40,625 nt of DNA, from assembly GCF_000006405.1 (NCBI RefSeq), contig NW_003213081.1, positions 439,196-479,820 of the forward strand. The letters run 5' to 3'. The translations under genes were made by a program, and so were the position numbers. Origin of the DNA: Perkinsus marinus ATCC 50983. Taxonomy: Eukaryota; Perkinsozoa; Perkinsida; Perkinsidae. This document shows positions 24,101 through 33,175 of the stretch, piece after piece (within the stretch, counting starts at the first letter, position 1; every line of letters starts with the position of its first letter). The notes under the pieces were generated by a model. It did no database searches and was not told the origin of the DNA. It saw only the letters and a list, made by a program, of their open reading frames with translations.

Positions 24101-27100
24101 AACGCTAAATTCGCGGTGATATGCATTAATATTGCATATGCGTTATAGTTTCAGATTGATTATCAACAATCACGGAGAATAACGCATATATTTTTTCACA
24201 TTTGAATATCGAATTGAATTGCAATGTACTGGAGTTTCACCCGTTTAACGTGAAGTGGCGTCGTAAAACTCGTCGTGAAAAACGCGATATTTGCGCTATG
24301 TAGTAGTCGTGAAATATGTTTTCCATTAGTGTTTTTCATCTCACTAGGGTGAAACTCCATTGTTAAATCGAGTTACTCACCATTGGTTTGATGAAATCCC
24401 ATTTGTTTTCTACGAAATCATATCTCCACAATTCTTCGCTTTGATATCTACCAACGTAAAAACGCAGTGAGTAAAAAAGCACCGTATGTGTTTTACGCGT
24501 TTTTCGCGATGTGTGGAATGTGTTTTTCATATCACGGGTGAAGCCCCATTGAAATGGTGACAGCATTACTCCATGCAGCAGACGGAGTTCATCAATCATA
24601 AATCAGCATGCGGCCCCTCCCTATTTACTTTGTTGCATGCCAAAAATGGAGGAGACTAAAATGGAGTTTCACCAGTGATATGAAAAACACTAGTGAAGAA
24701 CGTATTCCATATTTCACTCCGCGAAAAACGCGTAAAACACGTGGTATGTTTTACGTGAGATGGGATGCTCCGTCCAGTGTATTTCGCCGAGTATTTTCAC
24801 TCCATATCGCGTTTTTCACATGGAGTATTACGCCACTTCACGTAAAACGAGTTGAACTCCAATAAGCTCACTCGAGACATCCCCGAAGTTCTTCATCAAC
24901 GTTTGTCTCTTCCCTCAGGATTTCTTCGCAATGATTATAAACAGTTTTCCCTTTATATTCTCGACCTTCATAGGTGCGTCCGCCGAATACGAGAAGATAT
25001 CTGTCGAGCGTTGGACAGAGTATTCTAATAGAATAACGAAAAATTAATAATCCTAATTAATAAATTAATAATTTATTTAATAATTCTATTAATGGGTTTT
25101 GACGAGGATTGGCAAGCTTTCCCCAACTTTAGGCCAGTTTTTCAAGGGCGTGAAGATGCGTTTTGGAGTTTTAGATTCTTCTTGTTCTGAAAGACCTACA
25201 TTTCGTGCGGTCTGCTCACGCGTGCTCACTTCGTGAATTATTAAAGCTTATTACTGTCGTGTTTACAATAAGCATTAGAGTAGTGAAATACACGTGAGTT
25301 TTTTAATTCCACACGGAGCTCACAGAAATTTCTAATTAGTTTCGCGCCTTTAAAAGATGTTTTTAATCCTTATAAAATACTCTGGTGTTGGAGAAATATA
25401 AGTTCGCTCAGAAATTTTCTCATTGATGTGATTTCGCACGAACTTGAGTAGCAGTGTACAGAAACCAATGAAAACTCCTCAGAATTTTCATTTTGTCATC
25501 AACACATCTCGGGGAGTGTTAGAATTTTTTACACTTTTCGCGATGTGAAGTTTCAGCGTTACCTTACTGTCGATCAAACGGTATCTTTTTTCCATGTTCA
25601 TCGTGTGTACGCAAGCACATACGCCGCTGAGACAAAGTGCATACCATCACTCGCAGTAATCGTTCGAAACGAGCCCAATGATAAAAACTTGATTCGGAAA
25701 GCCCAGTATTTGAATATATGTTCGCTTTCCTCAGCTGTGCTCAGAAGTTTCCTCACTAATTATAGGAGTTTATACACGAATTCGGGTAAATCAATGAGAA
25801 ATTCCCCAGAATTTTCATCTTGTCACCAACATATATAGTTGACCATGTTCATATTTTCCCACACTGGTAAAGCCCGTTAGTCTAGTTACTTTCCACGTAT
25901 GTGTAGTATCTCGATTCAGTCGACAATCGTTGCGACACAAAGTCTGTCCCCTTTTTCTTTCCCGTCTATAGATGGTGACTTTTCATTTCTACTCTTTGAT
26001 CTTCGGAGTTTTCAACTGTTGAGTTGACGATGCATACGTTCATGGAAAATTGGAGTTTTACCCGTTTCACGTTACGTGAAGTGGCGTAAAACTCGTGGTG
26101 AAAAGCGCGATATTCGCGGCCTGTAGTAGTCGTGAAATATGTTTTTCACTAGTGTTTCTCATATCACTAGGGTGAAACTCCATTATTTTCCCCGAGGAAG
26201 AGAGCTTGACTCACTTCACCACAACAATAGGGGGGACATTCGATGTCGTGATGATCGAATTTAGGAAAAGCTTCCCCATCGTCCGTATCGAAATATGGCA
26301 GTGTCCAGAATTCAGGTTGAGCCGTATCGAAATATCTACAAAGTGTTGTTGTTTCTCAAGAATCAACGTGACAGCTTTGTCAATATATGATTCGCTTCAC
26401 GCTGTACATGGCGTGGTATAACCACGAAAGTTTTCAGAAAACTAAGGTGCGAACCACTCACTGTGCGATATGATATAAAACATTGGATTTTTACCCTAGT
26501 GATATGAAAAACATATTTCTCGACTACTGTTTATCACCGCGAATATCGCGCTTTTCACCGAGTTTTACGACGCCACTTCACGTAAAACTCGAACGTTTTC
26601 GACTCGAGTTTTTGACTTGAATTCGAAAGTGAATTGACGTAAAACTCGGCGAAAAGCACGACACTCGCGGTGATATGCAGTAGTCCTAAAATTTGTTTTT
26701 CACTAGTCTTTTTAATATCAGTAGGGGGAAATGACGCGCATTTGCATATCAAGTTGGCACACACTGGAGTTTCACCCGTTTAACGTGGAGTGGCGTCGTA
26801 ATACTCCCTGTAAATTATCAGATGTGTATGTTTCCGCGACAATTGTTTTCCGTCAAGTGAATTGTGAAATGTATTTTCCACTAGTGCTCCTCATATAACT
26901 AGCGTTAATGTGTGATAAACTATACACTATTTTATACTATATTAGTATTTACATTTTACACTATTAACTATTTTAACTATACACTATTTTACACTATTTT
27001 ATTCTATACTATATTTTATCTAGCCATAATATATTGACATATTAAAAAACAAAGAAAAAATCGGAAAACTCGATTATGCGAACAGCTCGAAGAGATATGC

Positions 27101-30100
27101 ACGAAAAACTTTAGTGATGGAAAAATGTCCGATCCGAAGATCGAACCGGGGACCTAGGTAAAATTCTTTGATTGAGTCCATGGACGTGGCCTCAGTGAGC
27201 TCCGCCCCTTCGTCACAAAGGCCTAGTTGAGAATAGTGATATATATATATATATATATATAATCCATATAATAAAACCAAATACCTATATGAATAATATA
27301 TCATTAGAGTTATCCCACCTATCATTAGTCCAGCTGTTTTCCATGCCTGTTGGCGCCAGACACGAGGTGTCTTCGATGCACTCAGGGCCGCAGGTTCGAT
27401 CCCCGGTCGCGGCAACCGATTTGCACATCGTAGGATGGTTACTCACATCCCTTTCGAAATTCCAACTCCTAATGCAAGGACTCTCAGGAGCATCACCAAA
27501 ACGCTGGCGTTTCACAACCCATTTTACGTGAAGTGGCGTAATTCTCTGTGAAAAACCCGATATTCGCGCTAAGCAGTAGTCCTGGAATATATTTCGCTAG
27601 TGTTTTTTCATATCACTAGGGTGAAACTCCACTGTACACTCCGAGACCCATTCAACATTAAGATATAATGTTCTCCAAGGTTTGATAAGATGGTCCTAAT
27701 GTGATGAAATTAAGGTATGAAACTAATTGAAGAATATGTTCCTAGTCATGTGGAAAGTTCAAAATTTCTAACCGGAACTCGAGTTTCACCCGTTGATATG
27801 AAAACATATTCCACGACTACTGCTTAGCACGGATATCGCGTTTTTCGCCGAGTAATACGTCACCTCGCGTGAAACGGGTGAAACTATAGGTTCCTGGATG
27901 ATTTCCTGTGCTCACTTGTAGAGAACCGCAGTATGTCCATAACGTGGGCTCGGCGCGATGTTGATTCTGTCACACGCCATAGCACCCACACATTCGGGAT
28001 CGTGTTTTCGCCATGTATCATGCGGGAAGCTGTGGAACCACAAAGTGAATTTCTCCTCAACTATGGACCGGTTACCTTCTGAACTCCCAGGGATCGTTCG
28101 AGATTGCAGGAGGGACGATCCACGTCAGCCTGAGGTGCTCATTTATACTTCACGAAATAGAAAAATTTTCAGAATTCAATTCTTGCCATGTTTGAAAAAT
28201 GGAGTTTCATCCGCGATATGAAAAACACTGGTGAAAAACATATTCCACATTTCACTCCGCGAGAAAACGCGTTTTTCACATTGAGTATTACACCACTTCA
28301 CATGAAACGGGTGAAACTCCAATATAATAATAATGTTAGGAGAATTTATACACAAAATTGCAGCCCTAGCTGACACGAAACGGAGTCTTTGCAATGCTCG
28401 TAACAGTGTAGGAGAAATATATGTTCGCTCTCCTCAACTGAGTTCAGAAGTTTCCAAAGTTTACTCTTACGAACTTTCGCAGAAGTGTACAGAAATCAAC
28501 GAGGATTTCCTCAAATCTCCTCATAATTTTCACGTTTTCACCAACACATGTAGCCAGCATGAACTGTAATAGATATTCATTCAAGGGCGTCATTTCCCAT
28601 GTGCTCACTGAGGCCAGGCTTTGCTCACTGGTGGGGTCGTCAGGTTGAACTTAAGTTGAACATCTGACGCTCTTGAGGCGAAATACACAGGCCATATTTC
28701 GAAGTAGTATCTTACCGCGTATTCGCTGAGATCAAATTATCATGTTCAATTTGGGCAACAACGACGATGCTTACGTCAAGTTAGAATAGCTATACAGGGT
28801 GTGGGTGAACTGGAAGCATCCGGTTACCTACAAATTAAAACTGACGCGGTTTCTCCAATTTGATAGAAGAAATTTGGACCGTTATGGAGCGTGAATTTAT
28901 CGCCGGCGTTTATGTACGAGTAACGGTCACGAAAATGACCATTTCACTTCAGTGGAGTTTCACCCGTTTTACGTGAAGTGGCGTAAAACTCGGTGATTTA
29001 CGCGATATTTGCGCCTTGCAGTAGTCGTGAAATATGTTTTTCACTAGTGTTTCTCCTATATGTGATATAGTTTCAGTTTCTCATTAACCTCGGAAAATAG
29101 TGCACATTTTCATATATGGTAACTGACCTCATAAACAGGCGTTTCGCATACAGGAATTGTGATGTTCGCGCTGATGCCAGTATACCACTGCATGTCATTA
29201 TACACAACTGGAGGCGCTATCTGGACGGCTTCATACTAAAATACCACCAGTATGCACCGTCACGCGCCACAAAATTATTTGATGACATTGGGGAAACTAA
29301 GCGTCTCGTTGCGGTAGTCTCTCCAGCGTTCATGGAGTAGCACAAGACTCCTATAATATTCCCGGCCGACAACCCACCACACGAGAGGAACCAATTCGGT
29401 GCCATGCAGATATCTACATAGGGCTTAGTCGCGGAAAGCAATTTTTTGTACCCACGTATTTTCCGAATCTCGAATGCCGGTGATGTAACTTGCTGGTAGT
29501 ATCTATGGTGACACGTTGCTTTGCACAACAGTGCTGTTGTTACATGACCGTCCAGAACTATACTGGTGTTTTCTCGGGAAACGCAGACTAGCACCGCATC
29601 TGCGATGGTTCTGAAATCGGCACAAGATTGTATAACGCGTGATATGGGATGATTCGTCCGGTGTAATTCGCGAAGTGCTTCCAATCGCGAATGTTGCGTT
29701 TTTCACATGTAGTATCACGCCACTTTACGTAAAACGGGTGGAACTCGATCGAGAATTATACTGATATTTTCTCGGGAAACGCAGACTAGTGCCGCGTCTG
29801 TGATGGTCCTGAAATCTGGCTGGAATTGTTCAAAATACCCGACACTGCATTTTTAATGCCGTCATATTTGTTGTGACAAATCGAGAGCGCGTGTGCATTA
29901 GAATGCTCTTCGTTATTATAACATAAAATTAACACGATTTGGGGTGCTTAGTATTCCAATGAAGTTTCACCCTAGTGATATGAAAAACATATTTCACAAC
30001 TACTGCATATTTGCACTGTCTACGTTACACAATCGAGCTGTGCTCACACAAGCTTCGCATTATCACTGCATTCTCTTGGCTATTTTTCACTTTTTATCTG

Positions 30101-32553
30101 CTATATCTCCTTTACTATAAGCCCAATCTACTTATGTTATGTTCTACAACTACGACCACCTCAACGAGATAGTGCATATCACCGCGAATACCGTGGTTTT
30201 CTCAGAGTTTGACACCACTTCACGTGAAACGGGTGAGACTCCATTGTTATCAAACCATTGGGAACGTTATCTCTCCAAGCTAGAGAGTACAGTCGGTAAT
30301 ACAGACCCTGTATCAACCTCATTTCTGGAATTTTGAAACCACAACAACAACAATACCCTGTTTATAATACGAATCATTCAAGTACATCTTCTCCTCAGAT
30401 GAAATAAAATATTACTGTACATTTTACGGATTGTTTATTGTCTAATCAAAGTCCAAAACATAAAACATATCAAAATGTTTGCATATCGTGTTACCATTCG
30501 CGCGTTACTTAGTTTTCCAAAGGGTATACAACTCTGGAACAACAACCCCTTTCCCATTCACCTCAACTGTGCGCGGTTTTGCCATTCCGGCAACCAACTT
30601 GGGTTTATTTCCGTTTCTTGAGGAGCTTGTGTCGGAGTAATTGCTGCAATTGACAGAGCACTTTTTTGATTTTCCAAATCTCGTTGTCTTCACCCACTTG
30701 GAGGTTCTTCCGTTACATTTTCAAGTATTGTCGTATTCACCTCATGTGCTGTCGCGTTAGAAGGCTCCGTTACGTTGGAAACAGATAGTGTCGTATTCCG
30801 ATTCAATACGTCCGCTGACGTGTTGTTGGAATCGCTGGTGTTCGTGATTGATTCCAGAGCCAAAGCTAAGCTCGTTGAGTTCCCTAAGGAGCATCATATC
30901 TAAGCTTTGTAAGAATTCCAGTCTGAGTCACATCAAAATTGTAAATTTCGAGTTTGCTTCGAAAAGGAATATCATATTATCTTTTCATATTCATAGTCTG
31001 AATATGCTCCGTAGTTTCCTATGAAGCTCGTTCGGTCAACTCCGTCGAGAGCGACTTCATGAGAGCATTCAATTAGAGTGAATTTTACCTTGTTAGTTCT
31101 TGTTATACCAGAAACAGTCTATTGTGGATCTCCTATATGTTTCCCCGGCCACTATAGTGACAAGAACATAGATTCACTGTAGTGGTAAATATTGGAGAAC
31201 TAAACTGAATGAATCGCTATATTGGTGCCACTGGAGTTCCACCCTAGTGATATGAAAAACACTAGTGAAAAACTACTAGCGATATTTCACGACTACTGCA
31301 TATCACCGCGAATATCGCGTTTCTCACAGAGTTTTACGACGCCACTTCGCGTAAAACTCCACTATTGTTAACAAATATAACGATTTTTTCCAATCATAGA
31401 AGTCACCCTACCAGAAACAGCGATATCCCACAATGTCGCGGTTGGAATATCATCATCAGAAAGAGCTCTTGCAGTTGCCGTACCACTCGGAACTGAAATC
31501 GCCAAGTTAAAGTTGTCACCAAAATGTCTCATACTTCCATCAGGAAAACGCTGGTAGAATCTAAACACACAATCGCGGCCTTCATAAATGCCCCAAACTC
31601 ACTCTTCACATGAACCGCCCATGTACAGATCCATAACTCTGTCGAACGACAAGATCTTCTGGGCGTCATCGATTGAACCTTGACAGTGTTTATGTATACT
31701 ATGTGGCATAAAATATCGTAAAAAATCCAGAAAATATCGTAAAAATATCGAAAAAATTACCAAAGAATGTCGAAAAAATATCGAAGAAATATCGAAGAAA
31801 TATTGTAAAAATATCGATAAAATTCCGAAAAAATATCAAAAAAGATTCACCTCCCCGGTCGAGTGCGACTGCGAGTCGACTCGTGATATCTTCCTTTGTG
31901 CTCTCCCAGTCGTCAGTATCAACATCATAACTATGAGGAGGTGCACTCATTCGTTGCACACTGAAGTGCCTTACACTGCAGTTATGGTCGCGATGGGATC
32001 TCCGAGGGGCAAAATTTGAACTGGGGGATTCAAAATTCTCGCCTTCAAATGAGGGGCCACATTTTCTTCCTGAACGACGTTTGTTGTCGAATCTGAATAA
32101 ACGCTTACGTCTTGGATGAGAAACAATATCCACTTCGTTGGAGTTTCACCCGCTTCACGTGAAGTGGCGAAATACCCCATGGAAAACCGATATCCGCGCT
32201 ATACAGTAGTCGTGAAATGTGTTTTTCATATCACTAGGGTGAAACTCCGTCGTGCATGTAATACAATCGAGCCGGTCTTCAGATGGTTACACGTGAAATA
32301 AACCACAGAAATGAGGTCAAAATATCAATTCAATGTTTATCCAGCAGTGTGAGTTTCACCATAGTGATATGAAAAACACTAGTGTAAAACATATTAACCT
32401 GTCTATGTGTATTGTATAATCTGCCGGTCTGAAACTATGTTGATTTATTGGTGAATCAGATTACACTCATTGATATTCAAAGTATCGTTCACCTTGCTCA
32501 CCGAGAATTGAGTTCTTCGCAGAGTAAAAGAGCACAGCAGCTCTCAAGAGCAT
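15130..32553 (-). CDS. secreted/surface protein: glycosylation-rich N-terminus, kelch repeats, C-terminal EGF-like repeats
   Basis: About 37 exons and 1,200 aa. Exons 5' to 3': 32553-32502, 32092-31975, 31930-31851, 31678-31603, 31560-31412, 30883-30698, 30643-30562, 29610-29271, 29235-29128, one ending 28828, 28725-28609, 28129-28076, 28029-27916, 26335-26215, 25965-25890, 25024-24872, 24447-24381, 23998-23883, 23542-23509, 23478-23460, 23065-23022, 21625-21544, 21496-21443, 20716-20655, 20609-20545, 20502-20412, 20195-20095, 18764-18629, 18255-18100, 18052-17936, 17194-17159, 17066-16890, 16503-16434, 16351-16247, 15482-15407, 15369-15280, 15238-15130. It begins MLLRAAVLFYS (weak signal peptide), then a Cys-containing region with about seven N-x-S/T sites. 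Kelch blades follow (SPRYGHTAVLY, DRYLLVFGG...EELWRYDFVENKW, GRYGHAATMV, ALIIIGGFRTY, LLMFGGRHHDELF, MMVLFGGLTW), then EGF-like units (CICNVGWFGEDC, CSCHDGWSDRDC, CHCLDRYAGHSC, CSGHGQCVDGQCLC). The order recalls attractin/MEGF8. The 28.8-kb acceptor and the 25890/25024 phase are unresolved. Confidence 0.75.
15650..15770 (+). repeat. family A element
   Basis: The first TIR is GGGGTTTCTC (two changes) and the second is intact. It lies in the intron after exon 16351-16247. Confidence 0.8.
15942..16151 (+). repeat. family C element, full length
   Basis: GCGTGCCATTGATATGCAGA to TTGCATATTGAAACACACTG, with the GGGATTAATGATAGTGAAC and TTACTTTCATCACATCACA interior. Confidence 0.75.
17333..17412 (+). 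repeat. family A element, 3' part lost
   Basis: GGAGTTTCACTACCCTAGTG to GCGAATATCGC, then unrelated sequence. Confidence 0.75.
17732..17854 (-). repeat. family A element, full copy with AAT duplication
   Basis: Ends GGAGTTTCAC and GAGACTCC, flanked by AAT on both sides; 82 bp from an exon of the kelch-EGF gene. Confidence 0.9.
18305..18456 (+). repeat. family B element, full copy
   Basis: GGTGTAGGAAAATATGCATA to ACATATATTCCAACACTG; the inner TTTCTGTACACTTCTACCC is intact. Confidence 0.8.
19009..19738 (+). repeat. family B element with nine-unit tandem expansion of its 5' end
   Basis: It begins AGTGTGAGAAAATATGCACA. From 19018 to about 19610 the first ~65 bp of the element repeats nine times (ATGCACATGG near 19021, 19084, 19154, 19217, 19288, 19353, 19431, 19491, 19556). 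Spacing alternates near 63 and 70 bp according to whether a GGGAT insert is present. The normal 3' part of B follows to TTCAACACA. Confidence 0.9.
19836..20012 (+). repeat. family C element
   Basis: ACGTGTCTATTTGATATGCA to TTTCCATATCAACACGCACA; about 180 bp with a shortened interior. Confidence 0.7.
20723..20848 (+). repeat. family B element
   Basis: AATGTGGGAAAATGAAAACA to CATATATTTCAACACT; the GAGCTCAGCTGAGG block is lost. Confidence 0.65.
21012..21303 (+). repeat. family B element interrupted by family A
   Basis: The 5' part ends near 21056 (CTACATGTGTTGAAAAAAAT) and the 3' part resumes near 21185 (ATGAAATTTCTGAGGGAATT) up to GTGTATTCCCTAGTGTT. Family A fills the gap. Confidence 0.7.
21059..21178 (-). 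repeat. family A element nested in family B
   Basis: TTCCACCCGTTTCACGTGAA to CATATTGCGGCTGAAACTA; diverged TIRs. Confidence 0.75.
21304..21424 (-). repeat. family A element
   Basis: GAAGTTTCACGACGACCCG to CACAAGGGTGAGATTCC, 18 bp before an exon end of the kelch-EGF gene. Confidence 0.8.
22032..22291 (+). repeat. family B element interrupted by family A
   Basis: The 5' part runs to AATTTTGGGAAAT at 22108 and the 3' part resumes at ACTCCTGAGCTCAGCTGTGG near 22245, ending TTTCCTCCAACACT. Confidence 0.75.
22109..22234 (-). repeat. family A element nested in family B
   Basis: GGAGTTTCACGACCGTC to CACTAGGGTGAAGC. Confidence 0.8.
22325..22560 (-). repeat. family B element, badly diverged
   Basis: AGTGTTGGAATATTTGTTTG and TTCAGCTGAGCACAG at one end, GCCAACACGCATACTTTCC at the other. 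Confidence 0.45.
22710..22834 (+). repeat. family A element, full copy
   Basis: Both TIRs perfect; flanks GAT/AAT. Confidence 0.88.
22885..22961 (-). repeat. family A element, half copy
   Basis: Only the GCTAGTGTTTTTCATATCAC to GGTGGTGAAACTCC half remains. Confidence 0.7.
23279..23456 (-). repeat. two direct family B half-copies
   Basis: CATTTTGTCAACAACATATG occurs twice, 120 bp apart, each followed by TTGACCATGTGCATATT. GGGTAGAAGTGTACAGAAAC lies between them. Confidence 0.65.
23724..23850 (+). repeat. family A element, full copy with ACT duplication
   Basis: GGCGTTTCACCACCC to GTCGTGAAACTCC, flanked by ACT on both sides. Confidence 0.9.
24055..24126 (-). repeat. family A element truncated at a family C fragment
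   Basis: GGAGTTTCACC to CGCGGTGATATGC, then C sequence. Confidence 0.7.
24127..24230 (+). repeat. family C element, 3' half
   Basis: GCGTTATAGTTTCAGATTGA, AATCACGGAGAATAACGC and TTTGAATATCGAATTG blocks between two family A copies. Confidence 0.6.
24231..24359 (-). repeat. family A element, full copy
   Basis: TIRs intact; flanks ACT/ATT. It ends 22 bp before an exon end of the kelch-EGF gene (24381). Confidence 0.85.
24483..24549 (-). repeat. family A element, variant fragment
   Basis: TTTTACGCGTTTTTCGCG to CACGGGTGAAGCCCC. Confidence 0.55.
24663..24860 (+). repeat. family A element, long variant (198 bp) with AAT duplication
   Basis: Extra sequence between the arms includes GTGGTATGTTTTACGTGAG. 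TIRs and AAT/AAT flanks are kept. Confidence 0.8.
25384..25520 (-). repeat. family B element
   Basis: GGTGTTGGAGAAATATAAGT, AGTGTACAGAAACCAATGA, TTTTGTCATCAACACATC. Confidence 0.7.
25704..25865 (-). repeat. family B element, full copy
   Basis: TTTGAATATATGTTCGCTTT to CATATTTTCCCACACTGG. It ends 25 bp before an exon of the kelch-EGF gene. Confidence 0.8.
26052..26181 (-). repeat. family A element, full copy with ATT duplication
   Basis: GGAGTTTTACCCG to GGGTGAAACTCC, ATT on both sides. Confidence 0.9.
26484..26734. repeat. head-to-head pair of family A halves (inverted repeat)
   Basis: A '+' half (26484-26590) and a '-' half (26636-26734) face each other across about 45 bp containing TCGAACGTTTTCGACTCGAG. 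The whole could fold into a long hairpin. Confidence 0.75.
26736..26764 (+). repeat. family C element, terminal fragment
   Basis: GCATTTGCATATCAAGTTGG then CACACACTG. Confidence 0.6.
26766..26905 (-). repeat. family A element, diverged
   Basis: GGAGTTTCACCCGTTTAACG, then drift; the CACTAGTGCTCCTCATATAAC end lacks the outer TIR. Confidence 0.6.
26920..27010 (+). repeat. AT-rich imperfect tandem repeat
   Basis: Repeats of CTATACACTATTTTA-like units in an intron of the kelch-EGF gene. Confidence 0.7.
27088..27230 (-). other. tRNA-like relic, minus strand
   Basis: The minus strand reads TAGGTCCCCGGTTCGATC and further 5' GGACTCAATC, resembling a leucine- or serine-type tRNA with degenerate arms. 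It shares ACATTTTTC after the 3' end with the TBCD intron copy at 36939-36999. Confidence 0.4.
27240..27260 (+). repeat. (AT)n microsatellite
   Basis: About ten AT dinucleotides. Confidence 0.9.
27345..27420 (+). other. tRNA-like (B-box) relic
   Basis: GGCGCCAGAC, then GCAGGTTCGATCCCCGGTCG and CGGCA, like the D-arm and T-arm of a tRNA-Leu, but the anticodon region does not fold. Confidence 0.4.
27505..27630 (-). repeat. family A element, full copy
   Basis: GGCGTTTCACAACCC to GGGTGAAACTCC; flanks GCT/ACT. Confidence 0.85.
27781..27886 (+). repeat. family A element, diverged
   Basis: CGAGTTTCACCCGTTGATATG to AACGGGTGAAACTA, 30 bp downstream of exon 28029-27916 on its strand. Confidence 0.7.
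28201..28320 (+). repeat. family A element with AAT duplication
   Basis: Variant centre (CCACATTTCACTCCGCGAG), perfect TIRs, AAT on both sides. Confidence 0.88.
28403..28567 (-). repeat. family B element
   Basis: ACAGTGTAGGAGAAATATAT, AAGTGTACAGAAATCAACG, TTTTCACCAACACATGTAG. Confidence 0.7.
28953..29055 (-). repeat. family A element truncated at family C
   Basis: GGAGTTTCACCCG to CACTAGTGTTTCTCCTATA. Confidence 0.7.
29056..29117 (+). repeat. family C element, fragment
   Basis: GTGATATAGTTTCAGTTTCT and TAACCTCGGAAAATAGTGC. Confidence 0.55.
29650..29745 (+). repeat. family A element, diverged, between duplicated exon pieces
   Basis: GCGAATGTTGCGTTTTTCAC to ACGTAAAACGGGTGGAACTC; the left arm is poor. 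Confidence 0.65.
29750..29822 (-). pseudogene. truncated duplicate of the 5' end of the kelch-EGF exon at 29610
   Basis: It is about 85% identical to 29554-29625, including the acceptor GATTTCAG. It translates TITDAALVCVSREN against TIADAVLVCVSREN in the working exon. It stops where the family A copy begins. The downstream copy continues in frame for 113 codons, so this upstream one looks like a dead or cryptic exon. Confidence 0.7.
29961..30242 (+). repeat. family A element split by a 162-bp insertion
   Basis: Arms 29961-30010 and 30173-30242; flanks AAT/ATT. The family A reading resumes exactly across the gap. Confidence 0.8.
30011..30172. mobile_element. 162-bp insertion with 7-bp target duplication
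   Basis: TGCATAT stands on both sides (30004-30010 and 30173-30179), interrupting family A. No obvious TIR, no poly(A), no coding sequence; unlike families A, B or C. Confidence 0.65.
31233..31360 (+). repeat. family A element with ACT duplication
   Basis: GGAGTTCCACCC to GCGTAAAACTCC, ACT on both sides. Confidence 0.9.
32139..32248 (-). repeat. family A element
   Basis: TIRs intact, centre short; flanks GTT/GTC. Confidence 0.82.
32349..32398 (+). repeat. family A element, 5' fragment
   Basis: GTGAGTTTCACCATAGTGAT to AAAACATATT. Confidence 0.6.
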
Positions 32554-32622
32554 TACAGTTTCAGTGATGGAGAAACCACTACCATATAACGACAGGCTTT
32601 CATACTTCATACTCACGTCACT

Positions 32623-32742
32623 GGAGTTTCACGACCCCGCTTTACGTGAAGTGGCGTCGTAATACTCTTTGAAAAACGCGATATTCGCGGCCTGTGGTAG
32701 TCGTGAAATATGTTTTTCATATCACTAGGGTGGTGAGACTCC
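32623..32742 (-). repeat. family A element with ACT duplication, 70 bp upstream of the kelch-EGF ATG
   Basis: GGAGTTTCACGACCCC to GGTGGTGAGACTCC, ACT on both sides. Confidence 0.88.
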
Positions 32743-32903
32743 ACTCAACACTCAACCAGCTTGAACTCGAAAACTGCAAGAACTGGACGAATCATCATCA
32801 GAATATTCTCGCCTTCTAGACCTTCTAAGAAAAAGGATAAGAAGATCTCGTCATGAAGTGAAGAGTGTCGTCAAAATTCAAGTAGATTTTGAAATTAGCA
32901 CAG

Positions 32904-33036
32904 TGGAGTTTGACGACCCGTTCTACGTGAAGTGGCGTAAAACTCGGTGAAAAACGCGATATTCGCGGTATACTGTAGTAGTCGTGAGATACGTTCTTAA
33001 CTAGTGTTTTTCATATCACTAGGGTTATAAAAGTCC
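32904..33036 (-). repeat. family A element with AGT duplication
   Basis: GGAGTTTGACGACCC to AGGGTTATAAAAGTCC, AGT on both sides. Confidence 0.85.
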
Positions 33037-33084
33037 AGTGTAAGAGTAAACACGAGCACACGAGAACTTCATATTCCTTCGTGT

Positions 33085-33175
33085 GAGGAAATGCTGTACA
33101 CAAGTGCCTCTGCTAGTTTCAGCTTCTTGTGATACTTGTCTTCCTTGCTAGACTACTTTATGATGAGTGGGCAAA
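33085..33175 (+). repeat. dispersed repeat, copy 1
   Basis: GTACACAAGTGCCTCTGCTA, then CTTGCTAGACTACTTTATGA. About 80% like 39643-39712; family unknown. Confidence 0.6.

Noticed and set aside
28050-28076. Reading through from 28129 to 27916 as one exon in a third frame
   Set aside because: The phase-consistent model with donor at 28075 and acceptor CCACAG gives LTWIVPPAISNDPWEF joined to SFPHDTWRKH without stops, and matches the preceding exon's phase.
31596-31604. Apparent in-frame TGA in the kelch-EGF gene (GGSCEE-stop-VWGIYEG), suggesting TGA recoding or selenocysteine
   Set aside because: A canonical 42-nt intron (GTGAGT...GTGTTTAG, 31602-31561) removes it and keeps the phase; stops elsewhere in the window behave normally.
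31699-31850. Phe/Ile-rich tail (FLIFFRNFIDIFTIF) as membrane segments
   Set aside because: It follows a clear GTGAAT donor at 31850 and is an AT-rich repetitive intron.
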